Shown: positions 7,340 to 14,450 of the stretch, piece after piece
Layout of the letters: every line of letters starts with the position of its first letter
Numbering within the stretch: position 1 is the first letter of the stretch
Source: CAZQLE01 sp964593905
GTDB taxonomy: Bacteria > Chloroflexota > Anaerolineae > Anaerolineales > Anaerolineaceae
Direction: 5' to 3'
Length of the DNA stretch: 14,620 nucleotides
Assembly: GCA_964593905.1 (NCBI GenBank)
Contig: CAZQLE010000090.1
Coordinates: forward strand, 1 to 14,620
The notes under the pieces: model-generated
Told to the model about the DNA's origin: nothing
Databases searched by the model: none
Seen by the model: the letters and a program-made list of their open reading frames with translations, nothing else
Program-made: the position numbers and the translations under genes

Positions 7340-7507
7340 ATGGATTATTCTGGAACAGCTCCGGAGCTCTCTACACAGCCTGAATTGATCTTTTCCGGGG
7401 GGAAACTTACATTTTTTCATTGCCAGGGTGTTGTGCTGCCTTTCAGGTCAACTGCCATTGCGATGGTCGTTGACCACCTCTATGTAACACACTGGCCCCA
7501 AAAATAA
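7340..7507 (+). CDS. possible 55-residue leader protein upstream of the cyclase
   Basis: An ATG-initiated frame, directly preceded by an in-frame stop, runs 55 codons and ends in TAA just 2 nt before the ATG of the diguanylate cyclase. The product starts MDYSGTAPELSTQPEL and then alternates hydrophobic and polar residues (LIFSGGKLTFFHCQGVVLP, then STAIAMVVDHLYVTHWP), which is plausible for a small beta-rich protein. No homologue is recognised. The start has no Shine-Dalgarno. The cyclase start also lacks a good one, which fits translational coupling between the two. It lies wholly within the transcript expected from the promoter at 7272-7300. It may be a real small protein, a translated leader, or chance. 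Confidence 0.35.
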   Translation: MDYSGTAPELSTQPELIFSGGKLTFFHCQGVVLPFRSTAIAMVVDHLYVTHWPQK

Positions 7508-7509
7508 AG

Positions 7510-9123
7510 ATGAATCTGCAAAAGACGTTACAACAATTTCAAACCCGGAAAACCGAAGAAAGCGCCCTTACCGATCCAATTTTGTGGATGGGGGTATTGA
7601 TCGGGTTGGCTTTTATTCTGTTTGGCATCCTCCATCCGGGGGGAGTTGGCCAGGGCTATTGTTTTTTTGCAGGCGCGTTCAGCATTGTCTATAGTTTTGC
7701 ATATTTCAATAAGCTGCTCCCGCTATCCAAACGTTACCCCTTTATCAAATGGGCCAGTTATGGGTTCAATATCATCATGCTCACCTTGCTGGCTAATTTT
7801 GAGCCCCTCTCGGCAAACAAACTATCGCTGGTTTTTGCCGGGTTAATGATCATCACCATGGCCATCTTATATGGCCGCGTTGAGTCTTATAGTTCCATCT
7901 TTTTGGTAACCGCAGGACGGCTGTTGTTTGTGTATCAAAATAGCGGAGAGGTATCCTGGTCCGCGGTTGTACAACTTCTCAATATCCCCATACTGGGTTT
8001 TATTAGTACCGAAATTATTCTGGGCTACAAACAAATTCTACGCGAACAGGTCAAGCGCCTTGAAATGGTGAACAACGTTTCACGCAGTGTTTCTTCTTCG
8101 CTGGAAATTAATGAAGTCATCCACCTGGTCAATAAAACCATCCCGACCGCCCTTCCGGCAGACACCTATTTTATCGCCCTCAAACGAGACAACCTCTGGT
8201 GTCTTGAATTGTTTTATGACAATGGAATCTTTTTCTCGCCCGAAGCCATTGAAATGAATGAAGAATTTTACGGCACGCTCTCGGGATGGATTGCGCGAAA
8301 CCGCCAGCCGCTCCTGATTCGCAACCTTGAAAAAGAAATTCACCTCTACCAGCCTAAAGTAATCGTGCGGGGAACACCCGATATCTCAAAAAGTTGGATG
8401 GGGGTGCCGCTGGAATCGAGCGGACGCCTGTTGGGCGGAATTGCCGTTGCTTCCTACCGGAACAATGCCTTTCAAGAATCTGACCTGGCAATGTTGCAAA
8501 ATATTGGTCAGCATGTTGCGATGGCAATCGATAATGCCTATCACCATGCCGAAGTGGAACAGCAGGCGCGCATCGACAGCCTGACCGGCGTGTTAAATCA
8601 CAGCGCCTTTTTGTCTGACCTCGAAAGTGCTGTGGCAAAAACAATCCAGGAGAGCCAGACCTTAAGTCTGATTATGCTGGATATTGATTACTTCAAAGAA
8701 TATAACGACACCTATGGGCACGTCATCGGCGATCAGGTTCTGATGCAGATAACCGAAAGCATCCGCCGGCATATCAAATCGGGCGATCTGGTCGGCCGTT
8801 GGGGGGGTGAAGAGTTTGCCATTGCCCTGCCCAACGCTTCAGGACGGCAGGCCGTTCTGGTTGCCAACCGCATTCGTCAGACGTTATCCAATCTGGTGAT
8901 CTCAAACCGCGCTGGCTCATCCATCCCTGCGCCCACTGTCAGCCAGGGTATCGCGGTTTTTCCAACCGAAAGCGCAGATTTCATGTCGCTGGTGGATCTG
9001 GCCGACCAGCGCCTGTACCTGGCAAAAAACAACGGCCGCGATCAGGTCGAGCCCCACAGCGAATACTGGGATCAACCTTCTCTGTTTGCCGCGCAGAAGA
9101 CCTCACTTAATACGTTTGGTTAG
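7510..9123 (+). CDS. Diguanylate cyclase: multi-TM sensor, GAF, GGDEF
   Basis: A 537-residue membrane protein expected to make the second messenger cyclic di-GMP from two GTP. Residues 24-172 hold about six hydrophobic helices. A GAF sensor domain spans about 185-345 and a GGDEF domain about 352-515. Catalytic features are intact: DSLTGVLNHSAF (356-367), the metal-binding DIDYFKEYND (391-400) and signature GGEEF (432-436). The inhibitory I-site position five residues before the signature reads KSGD (423-426) instead of RxxD, so product inhibition may be weakened. There is no EAL or HD-GYP domain. It is the only well-supported gene on the plus strand. The ATG at 7510 lacks a clear ribosome binding site but sits 2 nt after a short upstream ORF; the next in-frame ATG (residue 27) falls inside the first helix and is unlikely. 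Confidence 0.95.
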   Translation: MNLQKTLQQFQTRKTEESALTDPILWMGVLIGLAFILFGILHPGGVGQGYCFFAGAFSIVYSFAYFNKLLPLSKRYPFIKWASYGFNIIMLTLLANFEPLSANKLSLVFAGLMIITMAILYGRVESYSSIFLVTAGRLLFVYQNSGEVSWSAVVQLLNIPILGFISTEIILGYKQILREQVKRLEMVNNVSRSVSSSLEINEVIHLVNKTIPTALPADTYFIALKRDNLWCLELFYDNGIFFSPEAIEMNEEFYGTLSGWIARNRQPLLIRNLEKEIHLYQPKVIVRGTPDISKSWMGVPLESSGRLLGGIAVASYRNNAFQESDLAMLQNIGQHVAMAIDNAYHHAEVEQQARIDSLTGVLNHSAFLSDLESAVAKTIQESQTLSLIMLDIDYFKEYNDTYGHVIGDQVLMQITESIRRHIKSGDLVGRWGGEEFAIALPNASGRQAVLVANRIRQTLSNLVISNRAGSSIPAPTVSQGIAVFPTESADFMSLVDLADQRLYLAKNNGRDQVEPHSEYWDQPSLFAAQKTSLNTFG

Positions 9124-9215
9124 CTCCCCCACCATTTGACCGGCAATGCAATCATCCACACCCGCCCGCGTCTGCCGTAGGCGGTCTGTGAAATCAAATT
9201 GCACCCTCAGCCTAA

Positions 9216-9241
9216 CAAAGCGCTGCGTCAGGCCGGCTTTG
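9216..9241. other. imperfect hairpin after the cyclase gene
   Basis: CAAAGC (9216-9221) and GCTTTG (9236-9241) form a perfect 6-bp inverted repeat around a GC-rich 14-nt centre, in the 218-bp gap between the convergent cyclase and threonine aldolase genes. No U-run follows on either strand, so it is not a terminator by itself. The rest of 9124-9275 shows no gene. Confidence 0.25.
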
Positions 9242-9275
9242 CGGGTATGGGGCGTGTTTCAAGACCAACACCGCC

Positions 9276-9303
9276 TGCCGCTGCAAGCGGGCAAATGTTT
9301 TTT
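9276..9303 (+). terminator. Rho-independent terminator after the diguanylate cyclase
   Basis: On the plus strand CCGCT (9278-9282) pairs with AGCGG (9286-9290). Beyond a 1-nt bulge (9291) two more pairs extend it (TG 9276-9277 with CA 9292-9293), giving a 7-bp bulged stem with a GCA loop. It is followed by AATGTTTTTT (9294-9303). It lies about 150 nt past the cyclase stop and suits the end of that transcript. Confidence 0.55.
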
Positions 9304-9326
9304 GAACACAGAATAAAATTGGAAAG

Positions 9327-9340
9327 GCCCTTGTGCGGGC
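9327..9340 (-). terminator. weak hairpin just after the threonine aldolase stop
   Basis: On the minus strand GCCC-GCACAA-GGGC begins one base after the aldolase stop codon (9344-9342) and is followed by CTTTCCAATTTTATT. The stem is only 4 bp of perfect pairing and the T-run is broken, so this is a weak candidate for the end of the minus-strand transcript. Confidence 0.3.
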
Positions 9341-9341
9341 G

Positions 9342-10394
9342 CTAAACAGGGGTTTTCTCACCGACCCGTTCAAAAGCCGCCGCAGCCTGATCGATGGCAG
9401 TGTCATCAATCCAGTAATGCAGCACCATTCGCAGCCGGCGCGGTCCAAACACCGAAACCAGCACCCCCGCCTCTGCCAGCCATTTTGCCGCCTGGGCGGC
9501 GTCAAACGGGGTCTCTGCGGGGAGCGAAGCAAAAACCATATTGGTGGGCGGAACTTCCCATTCCAGTTGCAGCCAGGGTACGGCGGCAATCTTTTGGGCC
9601 AGCAGCCGGGCGCGGCGGTGATCTTCGGTCAGCCGGCCGGTCATTTGCTCAATGGCGATAATGCCCGCTGCTGCCAGCACACCCGCCTGGCGCATCCCGG
9701 CGCCCAGTTGTTTGCGAATTCGACGCGCTTTTTGAATAAAGTCTTTCGGCCCGCATAAAACAGAGCCCACCGGCGCGCACAGGCCCTTGCTCAAACAGAA
9801 AGTAAGCGTATCCACCGGTCGGGTCAATTCCCGCACATCCACCCCCAGCGCCGCTGCGGCATTAAAGACCCGCGCACCGTCCAGATGGACCAATAAACCC
9901 TTTTGATGCGCCAGATCAGCAAACTGTTGGGTATAGGCCGGGCTTAACACCGAACCGCCGCAGCGATTTTGGGTGTTTTCAAGAATCGCCAGCCGCGAAA
10001 GCGGGTGATGCGGGTCGTCGGGTTTACGAACGGCTGCTTCCAGATCTGAAAAATTCAGCGTCCCATCCCGCTGGTTGGGAATGGTATACGTGTGCACTCC
10101 ACCCAGGGCCGCGATTCCGCCCCCCTCTGAGAGGAAGGTGTGCCCCATCGTGCCCATGATCACTTCATCGCCCCGGCCACAGTGAGCCAGCACGGCCAGC
10201 AAATTTCCCATCGTTCCGCTGGGGACAAAAACGCCTTTTTCTTTACCCACCTTTTCAGCAGCCAGCGCTTCCAGACGATTGATGGTCGGGTCTTCGCCAA
10301 ACACATCATCGCCAACCTCCGCATTGGCCATTGCAGTGCGCATTTCGGGGGTTGGTTGGGTGACAGTATCCGAACGCAAGTCAACAATGCTCAT
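9342..10394 (-). CDS. ltaE: Low-specificity L-threonine aldolase
   Basis: A 350-residue PLP enzyme of fold type I that cleaves L-threonine or L-allo-threonine to glycine and acetaldehyde. It starts with the family signature MSIVDLRSDTVTQPTPEMR and continues with GDDVFGEDPT (28-37). It has GTMGHTFLSEGG (81-92) with the histidine thought to stack on the cofactor, HLDGAR (170-175) with the aspartate that contacts the PLP ring nitrogen, and LSKGLCAPVG (201-210) with Lys203 as the Schiff-base lysine. Length and motifs are complete. The ATG at 10394 has TAGGAGG about 5 nt upstream. It follows the pseudouridine synthase by 30 bp and is probably the last gene of the right-hand operon. Related beta-eliminating lyases share the family name, so the exact substrate preference is inferred. 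Confidence 0.95.
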   Translation of the reverse strand: MSIVDLRSDTVTQPTPEMRTAMANAEVGDDVFGEDPTINRLEALAAEKVGKEKGVFVPSGTMGNLLAVLAHCGRGDEVIMGTMGHTFLSEGGGIAALGGVHTYTIPNQRDGTLNFSDLEAAVRKPDDPHHPLSRLAILENTQNRCGGSVLSPAYTQQFADLAHQKGLLVHLDGARVFNAAAALGVDVRELTRPVDTLTFCLSKGLCAPVGSVLCGPKDFIQKARRIRKQLGAGMRQAGVLAAAGIIAIEQMTGRLTEDHRRARLLAQKIAAVPWLQLEWEVPPTNMVFASLPAETPFDAAQAAKWLAEAGVLVSVFGPRRLRMVLHYWIDDTAIDQAAAAFERVGEKTPV

Positions 10395-10424
10395 TGGGGC
10401 CTCCTACTGGGATGAAGAATCCTT

Positions 10425-11351
10425 TTACTCGGTCAGATGAAGATGTTCGATTACCGCAGCCAGTTCAGATGGCAAAGGCGCTTCAAACACGCGCGGCTGC
10501 TTTTCACCCGGCAAGGTGACACTTAACTGCGCGGCATGTAAAAAATGTCGTTGGAGCGGCACACTCGCGTGGCGGTGCCCGTAAAGGCTGTCGCCCACAA
10601 TGGGGCAGCCAATAAAAGCCAGATGCAAACGGATCTGGTGGGTGCGGCCGGTTAACGGATGTGCTTCAATCAAAGTATGCTTCAAAAATGATTCGCGGGT
10701 GTAATACTCGGTTTGCGCTTCACGGCCTCGTTCCAGCGGCACAATCGCCATTTGTTTGCGATGCGACAGGTCGCGGCCAATGGGAGCATCCACCTTGCCG
10801 GTCGGCGTGGGTGGTTTGCCATCCACCAGCGCCAGGTAGATCTTTTTCACCTTGCGCAAGCGAAACTGATTTTGCAGCCACTGGTGGGTATGATCATTCT
10901 TTGCCACCAGAATCAACCCAGAGGTGTCTTTATCCAGGCGGTGCACGATCCCCGGCCGCTGCACCCCGCCAATGCCTTCCAGGTTCGGGGCATGGGCAAG
11001 CGCAGCGTGCACCAGCGTACCGCTGGAATGACCGATGGCCGGATGAACCACCATTCCGGCCGGTTTATTGATCACCATCAGGTCGTCATTTTCAAAGACA
11101 ATATCCAGCGGAATTTCTTCCGGGACCAGTTCAAGCGGTTCCGGGGCTGGAATGTTAATCCCAACCTGTTGGCCGGGCTCCAGCGAATAGCCTGTCTTGG
11201 TGACCGGCTGATCATCCACACTGACCCGTCCATCTTTGATCAGATTTTGCAATCGTGAACGGGAATAATCGGGCAAACACTCGACCAGAAATTTATCCAG
11301 CCGGCATTCGGTGTTGGCAGCAACGGTAAATATGAGGTTTTGTTCACTCAC
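10425..11351 (-). CDS. rluD: RluD-family RNA pseudouridine synthase
   Basis: Isomerises specific uridines to pseudouridine in RNA, most often 23S rRNA positions in the helix 69 region for RluD itself. The 308-residue protein has an N-terminal S4 RNA-binding domain (about 16-75, CRLDKFLVECLPDYSRSRLQNLIKDGRV). The catalytic domain has VINKPAGMVVHP (93-104) and the motif HRLDKDTSGL (137-146), whose aspartate (D140) is the catalytic nucleophile. It ends with the family pattern HPLTGRTHQIRLHLAFIGCPIVGDSLYG. The start is GTG at 11351 and overlaps the lspA stop by 4 bp (GTGA). This makes the pair a typical lspA-rluD unit seen in many bacteria and suggests translational coupling. The symbol is by family: RluA, RluC and RluD homologues are hard to separate by eye. 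Confidence 0.94.
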   Translation of the reverse strand: MSEQNLIFTVAANTECRLDKFLVECLPDYSRSRLQNLIKDGRVSVDDQPVTKTGYSLEPGQQVGINIPAPEPLELVPEEIPLDIVFENDDLMVINKPAGMVVHPAIGHSSGTLVHAALAHAPNLEGIGGVQRPGIVHRLDKDTSGLILVAKNDHTHQWLQNQFRLRKVKKIYLALVDGKPPTPTGKVDAPIGRDLSHRKQMAIVPLERGREAQTEYYTRESFLKHTLIEAHPLTGRTHQIRLHLAFIGCPIVGDSLYGHRHASVPLQRHFLHAAQLSVTLPGEKQPRVFEAPLPSELAAVIEHLHLTE

Positions 11352-11899
11352 GGCTCAATATGATCTCCACCAACCGGTTGAGGTTGGTCGCTTTGCAGCG
11401 TTTCTGCCACGGCCTGTTTTTTCTCACGCCGCTCTTGAATCCAAATGCCCAGCATCAGCACCCCCACGCCAATCGTGATGGCCGAATCGGCAACATTAAA
11501 GACAGGGAAAGTCCCCACCGATATGAAATCAGTCACATGACCGATGGTAACGCGATCGATGGCGTTCCCCAGCGCGCCGCCCATTTGCAGGCTCATCGCC
11601 ACACGCAGCGGCCAGTCTTCACGGGGAACACGGGGGAAATAAACCAGAATTGCGACGGCAACCAGCAGACCAAACAGGCTAAAAATCCAACCCCGGCCCT
11701 GAAACATGCCAAAAGCAACGCCGGTGTTATACCAGTGTACGATGCGCGCATAAGGCATCAGGCCTTCCATGCCAGCCGGGACCCACATTTCACCCAGCGG
11801 CAATAATTGACGGATCAAGGCCTTTGTGATTTGATCCAGAATAATCACGCTGCTCACGATGATCGCCAGTAATTTATATTGATTCCACACTGACTTCAA
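11348..11899 (-). CDS. lspA: Lipoprotein signal peptidase (signal peptidase II)
   Basis: Membrane aspartic protease that removes signal peptides from prolipoproteins after lipid attachment. Family motifs are all present: DQITK, NTGVAFG, GGALGNAIDRV and FPVFNVADS. The two catalytic aspartates lie in NAIDR and NVADS (D115 and D138 from the start used here). Four hydrophobic helices fit the known topology. I prefer the TTG at 11899 (183 residues) because a perfect GGGAGG lies 9 nt upstream and the first helix then begins where it does in relatives. An in-frame ATG at 11932 would add 11 residues and has only a weak AGGG before it; either is possible. The C-terminal tail (about 25 residues, Gln/Glu-rich) is longer than usual. 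The stop overlaps the pseudouridine synthase start. Confidence 0.94.
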   Translation of the reverse strand: MKSVWNQYKLLAIIVSSVIILDQITKALIRQLLPLGEMWVPAGMEGLMPYARIVHWYNTGVAFGMFQGRGWIFSLFGLLVAVAILVYFPRVPREDWPLRVAMSLQMGGALGNAIDRVTIGHVTDFISVGTFPVFNVADSAITIGVGVLMLGIWIQERREKKQAVAETLQSDQPQPVGGDHIEP

Positions 11900-11977
11900 A
11901 AGAAAAAACCTCCCATCACAGGCTGCTTTCATTGTACCCTATTTTCATATGCCATTGCAGCCAGGGGCGGCAGATCG

Positions 11978-12436
11978 TCAGGGCCGCCCTGAAAGGCAGT
12001 TCACTTCTGTAAAACCTTCAAACCCGGCCGCATCCCAGTTCACCGCTTCTGAAAAGCAGACCAGATGGGCCACGCAACCTGCGCGGCAGTCGCGCGCCCC
12101 AAACCCCGGTGCGGGGTGCCGGGCCCCGGGCAGCCGGGCCAACCGAGCGCTGATCCAACATTCCAACCCACGCGCGCCGGGTTCTTCAATCCGGTAGTGC
12201 ACATCCTGCAATTGCGCCACGGCCGAGAAATAATCGATATGCCAGTGCAGTCGTTTTTCTGCCCGGCCATGACGTGACAATCTGGCTGCCAGGCCCCCGG
12301 GTCCATGAGCGCTGCCACAGTAATAATAATGTCCGGCCGGAAAAAGTAGCACACCCAGGCGGCCCACGCCAATTTCAACCGCGCGTTCGAGCCAGAAATG
12401 AACCACATAAGAACCCGCAGCAGAAGGGAACATCAT
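11978..12436 (-). CDS. DUF123 / Uri-superfamily GIY-YIG-like endonuclease protein
   Basis: A 152-residue protein matching the DUF123 family, a divergent branch of the GIY-YIG nuclease superfamily found alone or fused to endonuclease III. The opening GSYVVHFWLERAVEIGVGRLGVLLFPAGHYYYCGSA has the family beta-hairpin, with GSYVV and HYYYCGSA standing in for GIY and YIG. GPGGLAARLSRH (46-56) and KRLHWHIDYF (61-70) follow, and the C-terminus has GFGARDCRAGCVAHLVCF (111-128) with conserved Cys and His residues that may bind metal. Its cellular role is unsettled in the family. The start overlaps the methyltransferase stop by 4 bp within ATGATG, with no good Shine-Dalgarno, so it is translated by coupling. 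It may ride along in the operon rather than take part in its chemistry. Confidence 0.88.
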   Translation of the reverse strand: MMFPSAAGSYVVHFWLERAVEIGVGRLGVLLFPAGHYYYCGSAHGPGGLAARLSRHGRAEKRLHWHIDYFSAVAQLQDVHYRIEEPGARGLECWISARLARLPGARHPAPGFGARDCRAGCVAHLVCFSEAVNWDAAGFEGFTEVNCLSGRP

Positions 12437-13359
12437 CCAGGACGCTGTGAATTGGGGAAATCAACATAAAAATCAAGCTGATGGGCAATATATACCAGCT
12501 CACCGCGTTGAATTTGTCGCCTGCGCGTCTCGGCCCAGGTCTCGATCTCTCCGGGAAGAAAATCAGGGTGTGTTTTTAATTCCTCATGGATGAATTCGAC
12601 CATGCAATTCAAAAAATAAGCCTCATCCGCCGGGTATCCCCCGTCCTTTGAAAACACCACCCAGTCTGAACCCCCGGCCGCCTCCACTCGCAGGCCCGCG
12701 CGCGATAACACGGCAAACAATTTGCGCCCGCTGTGGCTGCCGCCGGTCGGCCGGCCGTCCACCCGGCGCAAATCCATCGACTGATGATAGGCGGCTTCAA
12801 TTTTTCGATCCAATTCAGGGTCGGTTTCCGGTTCAAAAGCTGTCACACCATCAAAATTGATGGTCAGATATAAACCACCACCGGGGCGCAGCAGCTTGCC
12901 CAGTTCGGGCAAAAGCCAATCCACAGGCATTAAGTCCAGAAACGCATGGGCAATGATCCCATCCATTTGTTCCAAAAAAGAACCCTGCTCACACACCGCC
13001 AGCACATCGGCCTGCATCAGGTTTACCCTCACCCGGCAGCCCGGCCCGCAAATCTCAAGTTCATTGCCATTCACAACACAGGCATATCCCTGTACCCGCG
13101 CCCAGTGAGACAAATATTGGCTGGCCCAACCCAAATTTTCAGGGTCAGCGTCCAGCAGGGTGTAATCGGCATCGATCAATACCCCCTGGCCCAGCAAACG
13201 GGTGATCATCGTCCCCGTACCGCCGCCGGGTTCCAGCAGTTTCACCCGCCGGTTTTGCTGCGCCTGCCGCAACGCGGCCGCAAACGCAGCCCACACGGCC
13301 GGGTTTAAGGAGCGGTCATCGACAGATTGTTTGGCAGCCAGATAACGCTGAAAATTCAT
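12433..13359 (-). CDS. Class I SAM-dependent methyltransferase
   Basis: A 308-residue Rossmann-fold methyltransferase. Motif I is LLEPGGGTGTM (41-51), the SAM-binding loop, and the acidic end of strand 2 is DYTLLDADPE (65-74). Strand 4 reads MDGIIAHAFLDLMP and is followed by LLRPGGGLYLTINFDG, the usual post-motif. The C-terminal 90 residues are family-specific and unfamiliar. It is longer than small-molecule methyltransferases such as UbiE (about 250). Start ATG at 13359 has GGGAGG 5 nt upstream and overlaps the glycosyltransferase stop by 4 bp. The substrate is unknown. Tight coupling to a GT4 glycosyltransferase and a pterin-synthase homologue suggests it acts on the same product, either a sugar hydroxyl or a pterin nitrogen; this is inference. 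Confidence 0.9.
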   Translation of the reverse strand: MNFQRYLAAKQSVDDRSLNPAVWAAFAAALRQAQQNRRVKLLEPGGGTGTMITRLLGQGVLIDADYTLLDADPENLGWASQYLSHWARVQGYACVVNGNELEICGPGCRVRVNLMQADVLAVCEQGSFLEQMDGIIAHAFLDLMPVDWLLPELGKLLRPGGGLYLTINFDGVTAFEPETDPELDRKIEAAYHQSMDLRRVDGRPTGGSHSGRKLFAVLSRAGLRVEAAGGSDWVVFSKDGGYPADEAYFLNCMVEFIHEELKTHPDFLPGEIETWAETRRRQIQRGELVYIAHQLDFYVDFPNSQRPG

Positions 13360-14450
13360 GCCTTCCTCCCGGCAGCAACAAACTCCGCCAGAAACCCTCT
13401 CGCCCTGGCCATGCTGTCATCCCAACCCGGAAATTCAGCCGCCCGTTTTAGCGCATTCCGGCCATACACCGCCAGACGGTCGCGGTCCACGATCATCGTG
13501 CTGACAAAGCGGGTGATTGCCCCGGCGTCTCCGGGGGCGGTCAGCATACCATTGACATCCGGCTGAATGATCTCACCGGCAGCGCCGAGCGTACCCCCAA
13601 CCGCCGCCAGCCCAAACAACATGGCCTCCAGATACACAATCCCAAATCCTTCGTAAGAAGAGGGCACGATAAGCACATGGCTGTCATGATACAGCGTCTG
13701 CAAACCATCCACCTCCAACCTTCCAACCCAGTCTATTTGCGGGGCAATGCCGCCCGCCTGCGCCATTTTTTGGCACAGGGCGGTATATTCCGGGTCCACC
13801 GCTGCGCTGCCCACCACGGTCAACCGCCAGGGCAGCCCGGCCAGTGGAACAAGGCCTTGCAACAGGTCGTGCAGCCCTTTACGGGCAATCACATTCCCCA
13901 CAAACACAAGCTCCAGATCTCCGGGACGGTGAGCACGCCGGGTGACCTCTTCGGGGGTCAGCGCAAGCGCAAACCGGTCACCGGCCGGGGTCGCCACCAC
14001 GCCCGCAAAGTGACGACCGGTAAAGCCTTCCACCACGCCGCGGGTGGTATGGCTGTTGAAAATGCAGCCGTCCACGGTTTGAAAGTACAGCTTTTCCACC
14101 AGGCCATAAAAAGAACGCTCCAACGCGGGATACAGCTCACTGCTGCGCAAATGGTGAACAATGGATACAATCGGATAATTCACCATTCGATGAAGCTTGC
14201 GGTTTAACCAGAAAAGCGAGGGGTGGTTCAACTCGTCCTGCAGCAGCACATCCACCCGCAGTTCGCCGAGCTGTTGAAGCAGCGCAGCCGAGAAGTTATC
14301 GCTCAGATGGCGCGGGTAACTGCGCCACGGAATCGAGATAATCTCAACCCGGTCACCGCAGCGGGCAAGATATTCGACCAGTTTCTGATCATATAAATAC
14401 CCGCCCGACTGGTTGAGCAATTGCCCGTAAATGACCAGACCGATCTCCAC
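13356..14450 (-). CDS. Glycosyltransferase family 4 (GT-B fold)
   Basis: A 364-residue GT-B enzyme that should transfer a sugar from a nucleotide-sugar donor with retention of configuration. The C-terminal donor half shows LVFVGNVIARKGLHDLLQG (181-199), with the Arg-Lys pair that binds the donor phosphates. The EX7E signature is SYEGFGIVYLEAML (E267 and E275). The N-terminal acceptor half has IYGQLLNQSGGYLYD with the glycine loop, and HHLRSSE near 99-105. No membrane helix is present, so it acts in the cytosol or at the membrane surface. The start is GTG at 14450, directly after the stop of the upstream gene, with GGAG 6 nt before it. It lies between the pterin-synthase homologue and the methyltransferase, which points to a small-molecule acceptor rather than cell wall or capsule. 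Donor and acceptor are not determined. Confidence 0.92.
   Translation of the reverse strand: MEIGLVIYGQLLNQSGGYLYDQKLVEYLARCGDRVEIISIPWRSYPRHLSDNFSAALLQQLGELRVDVLLQDELNHPSLFWLNRKLHRMVNYPIVSIVHHLRSSELYPALERSFYGLVEKLYFQTVDGCIFNSHTTRGVVEGFTGRHFAGVVATPAGDRFALALTPEEVTRRAHRPGDLELVFVGNVIARKGLHDLLQGLVPLAGLPWRLTVVGSAAVDPEYTALCQKMAQAGGIAPQIDWVGRLEVDGLQTLYHDSHVLIVPSSYEGFGIVYLEAMLFGLAAVGGTLGAAGEIIQPDVNGMLTAPGDAGAITRFVSTMIVDRDRLAVYGRNALKRAAEFPGWDDSMARARGFLAEFVAAGRKA

Noticed and set aside
7307..7509. A c-di-GMP riboswitch in the cyclase leader
   Set aside because: I could not find the conserved GEMM-type sequence blocks or a convincing two-stem layout. The leader is better explained by the short ORF.
7794..9000. 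EAL or other c-di-GMP-degrading domain in the cyclase
   Set aside because: The protein ends about 20 residues after the GGDEF domain; no EAL or HD-GYP motif exists.
9211..9241. GCCTAACAAAGCGC-like stretch resembling one end of an integron attC site
   Set aside because: No matching complementary core (GTTAGGC-type) is found at a suitable distance, and no integrase or cassette genes are nearby. The local hairpin explains the symmetry.
11933..11977. A separate promoter for lspA in the 45-bp gap (TACAAT near 11933)
   Set aside because: No acceptable -35 lies 16-18 nt upstream, so readthrough from the upstream genes is more likely.
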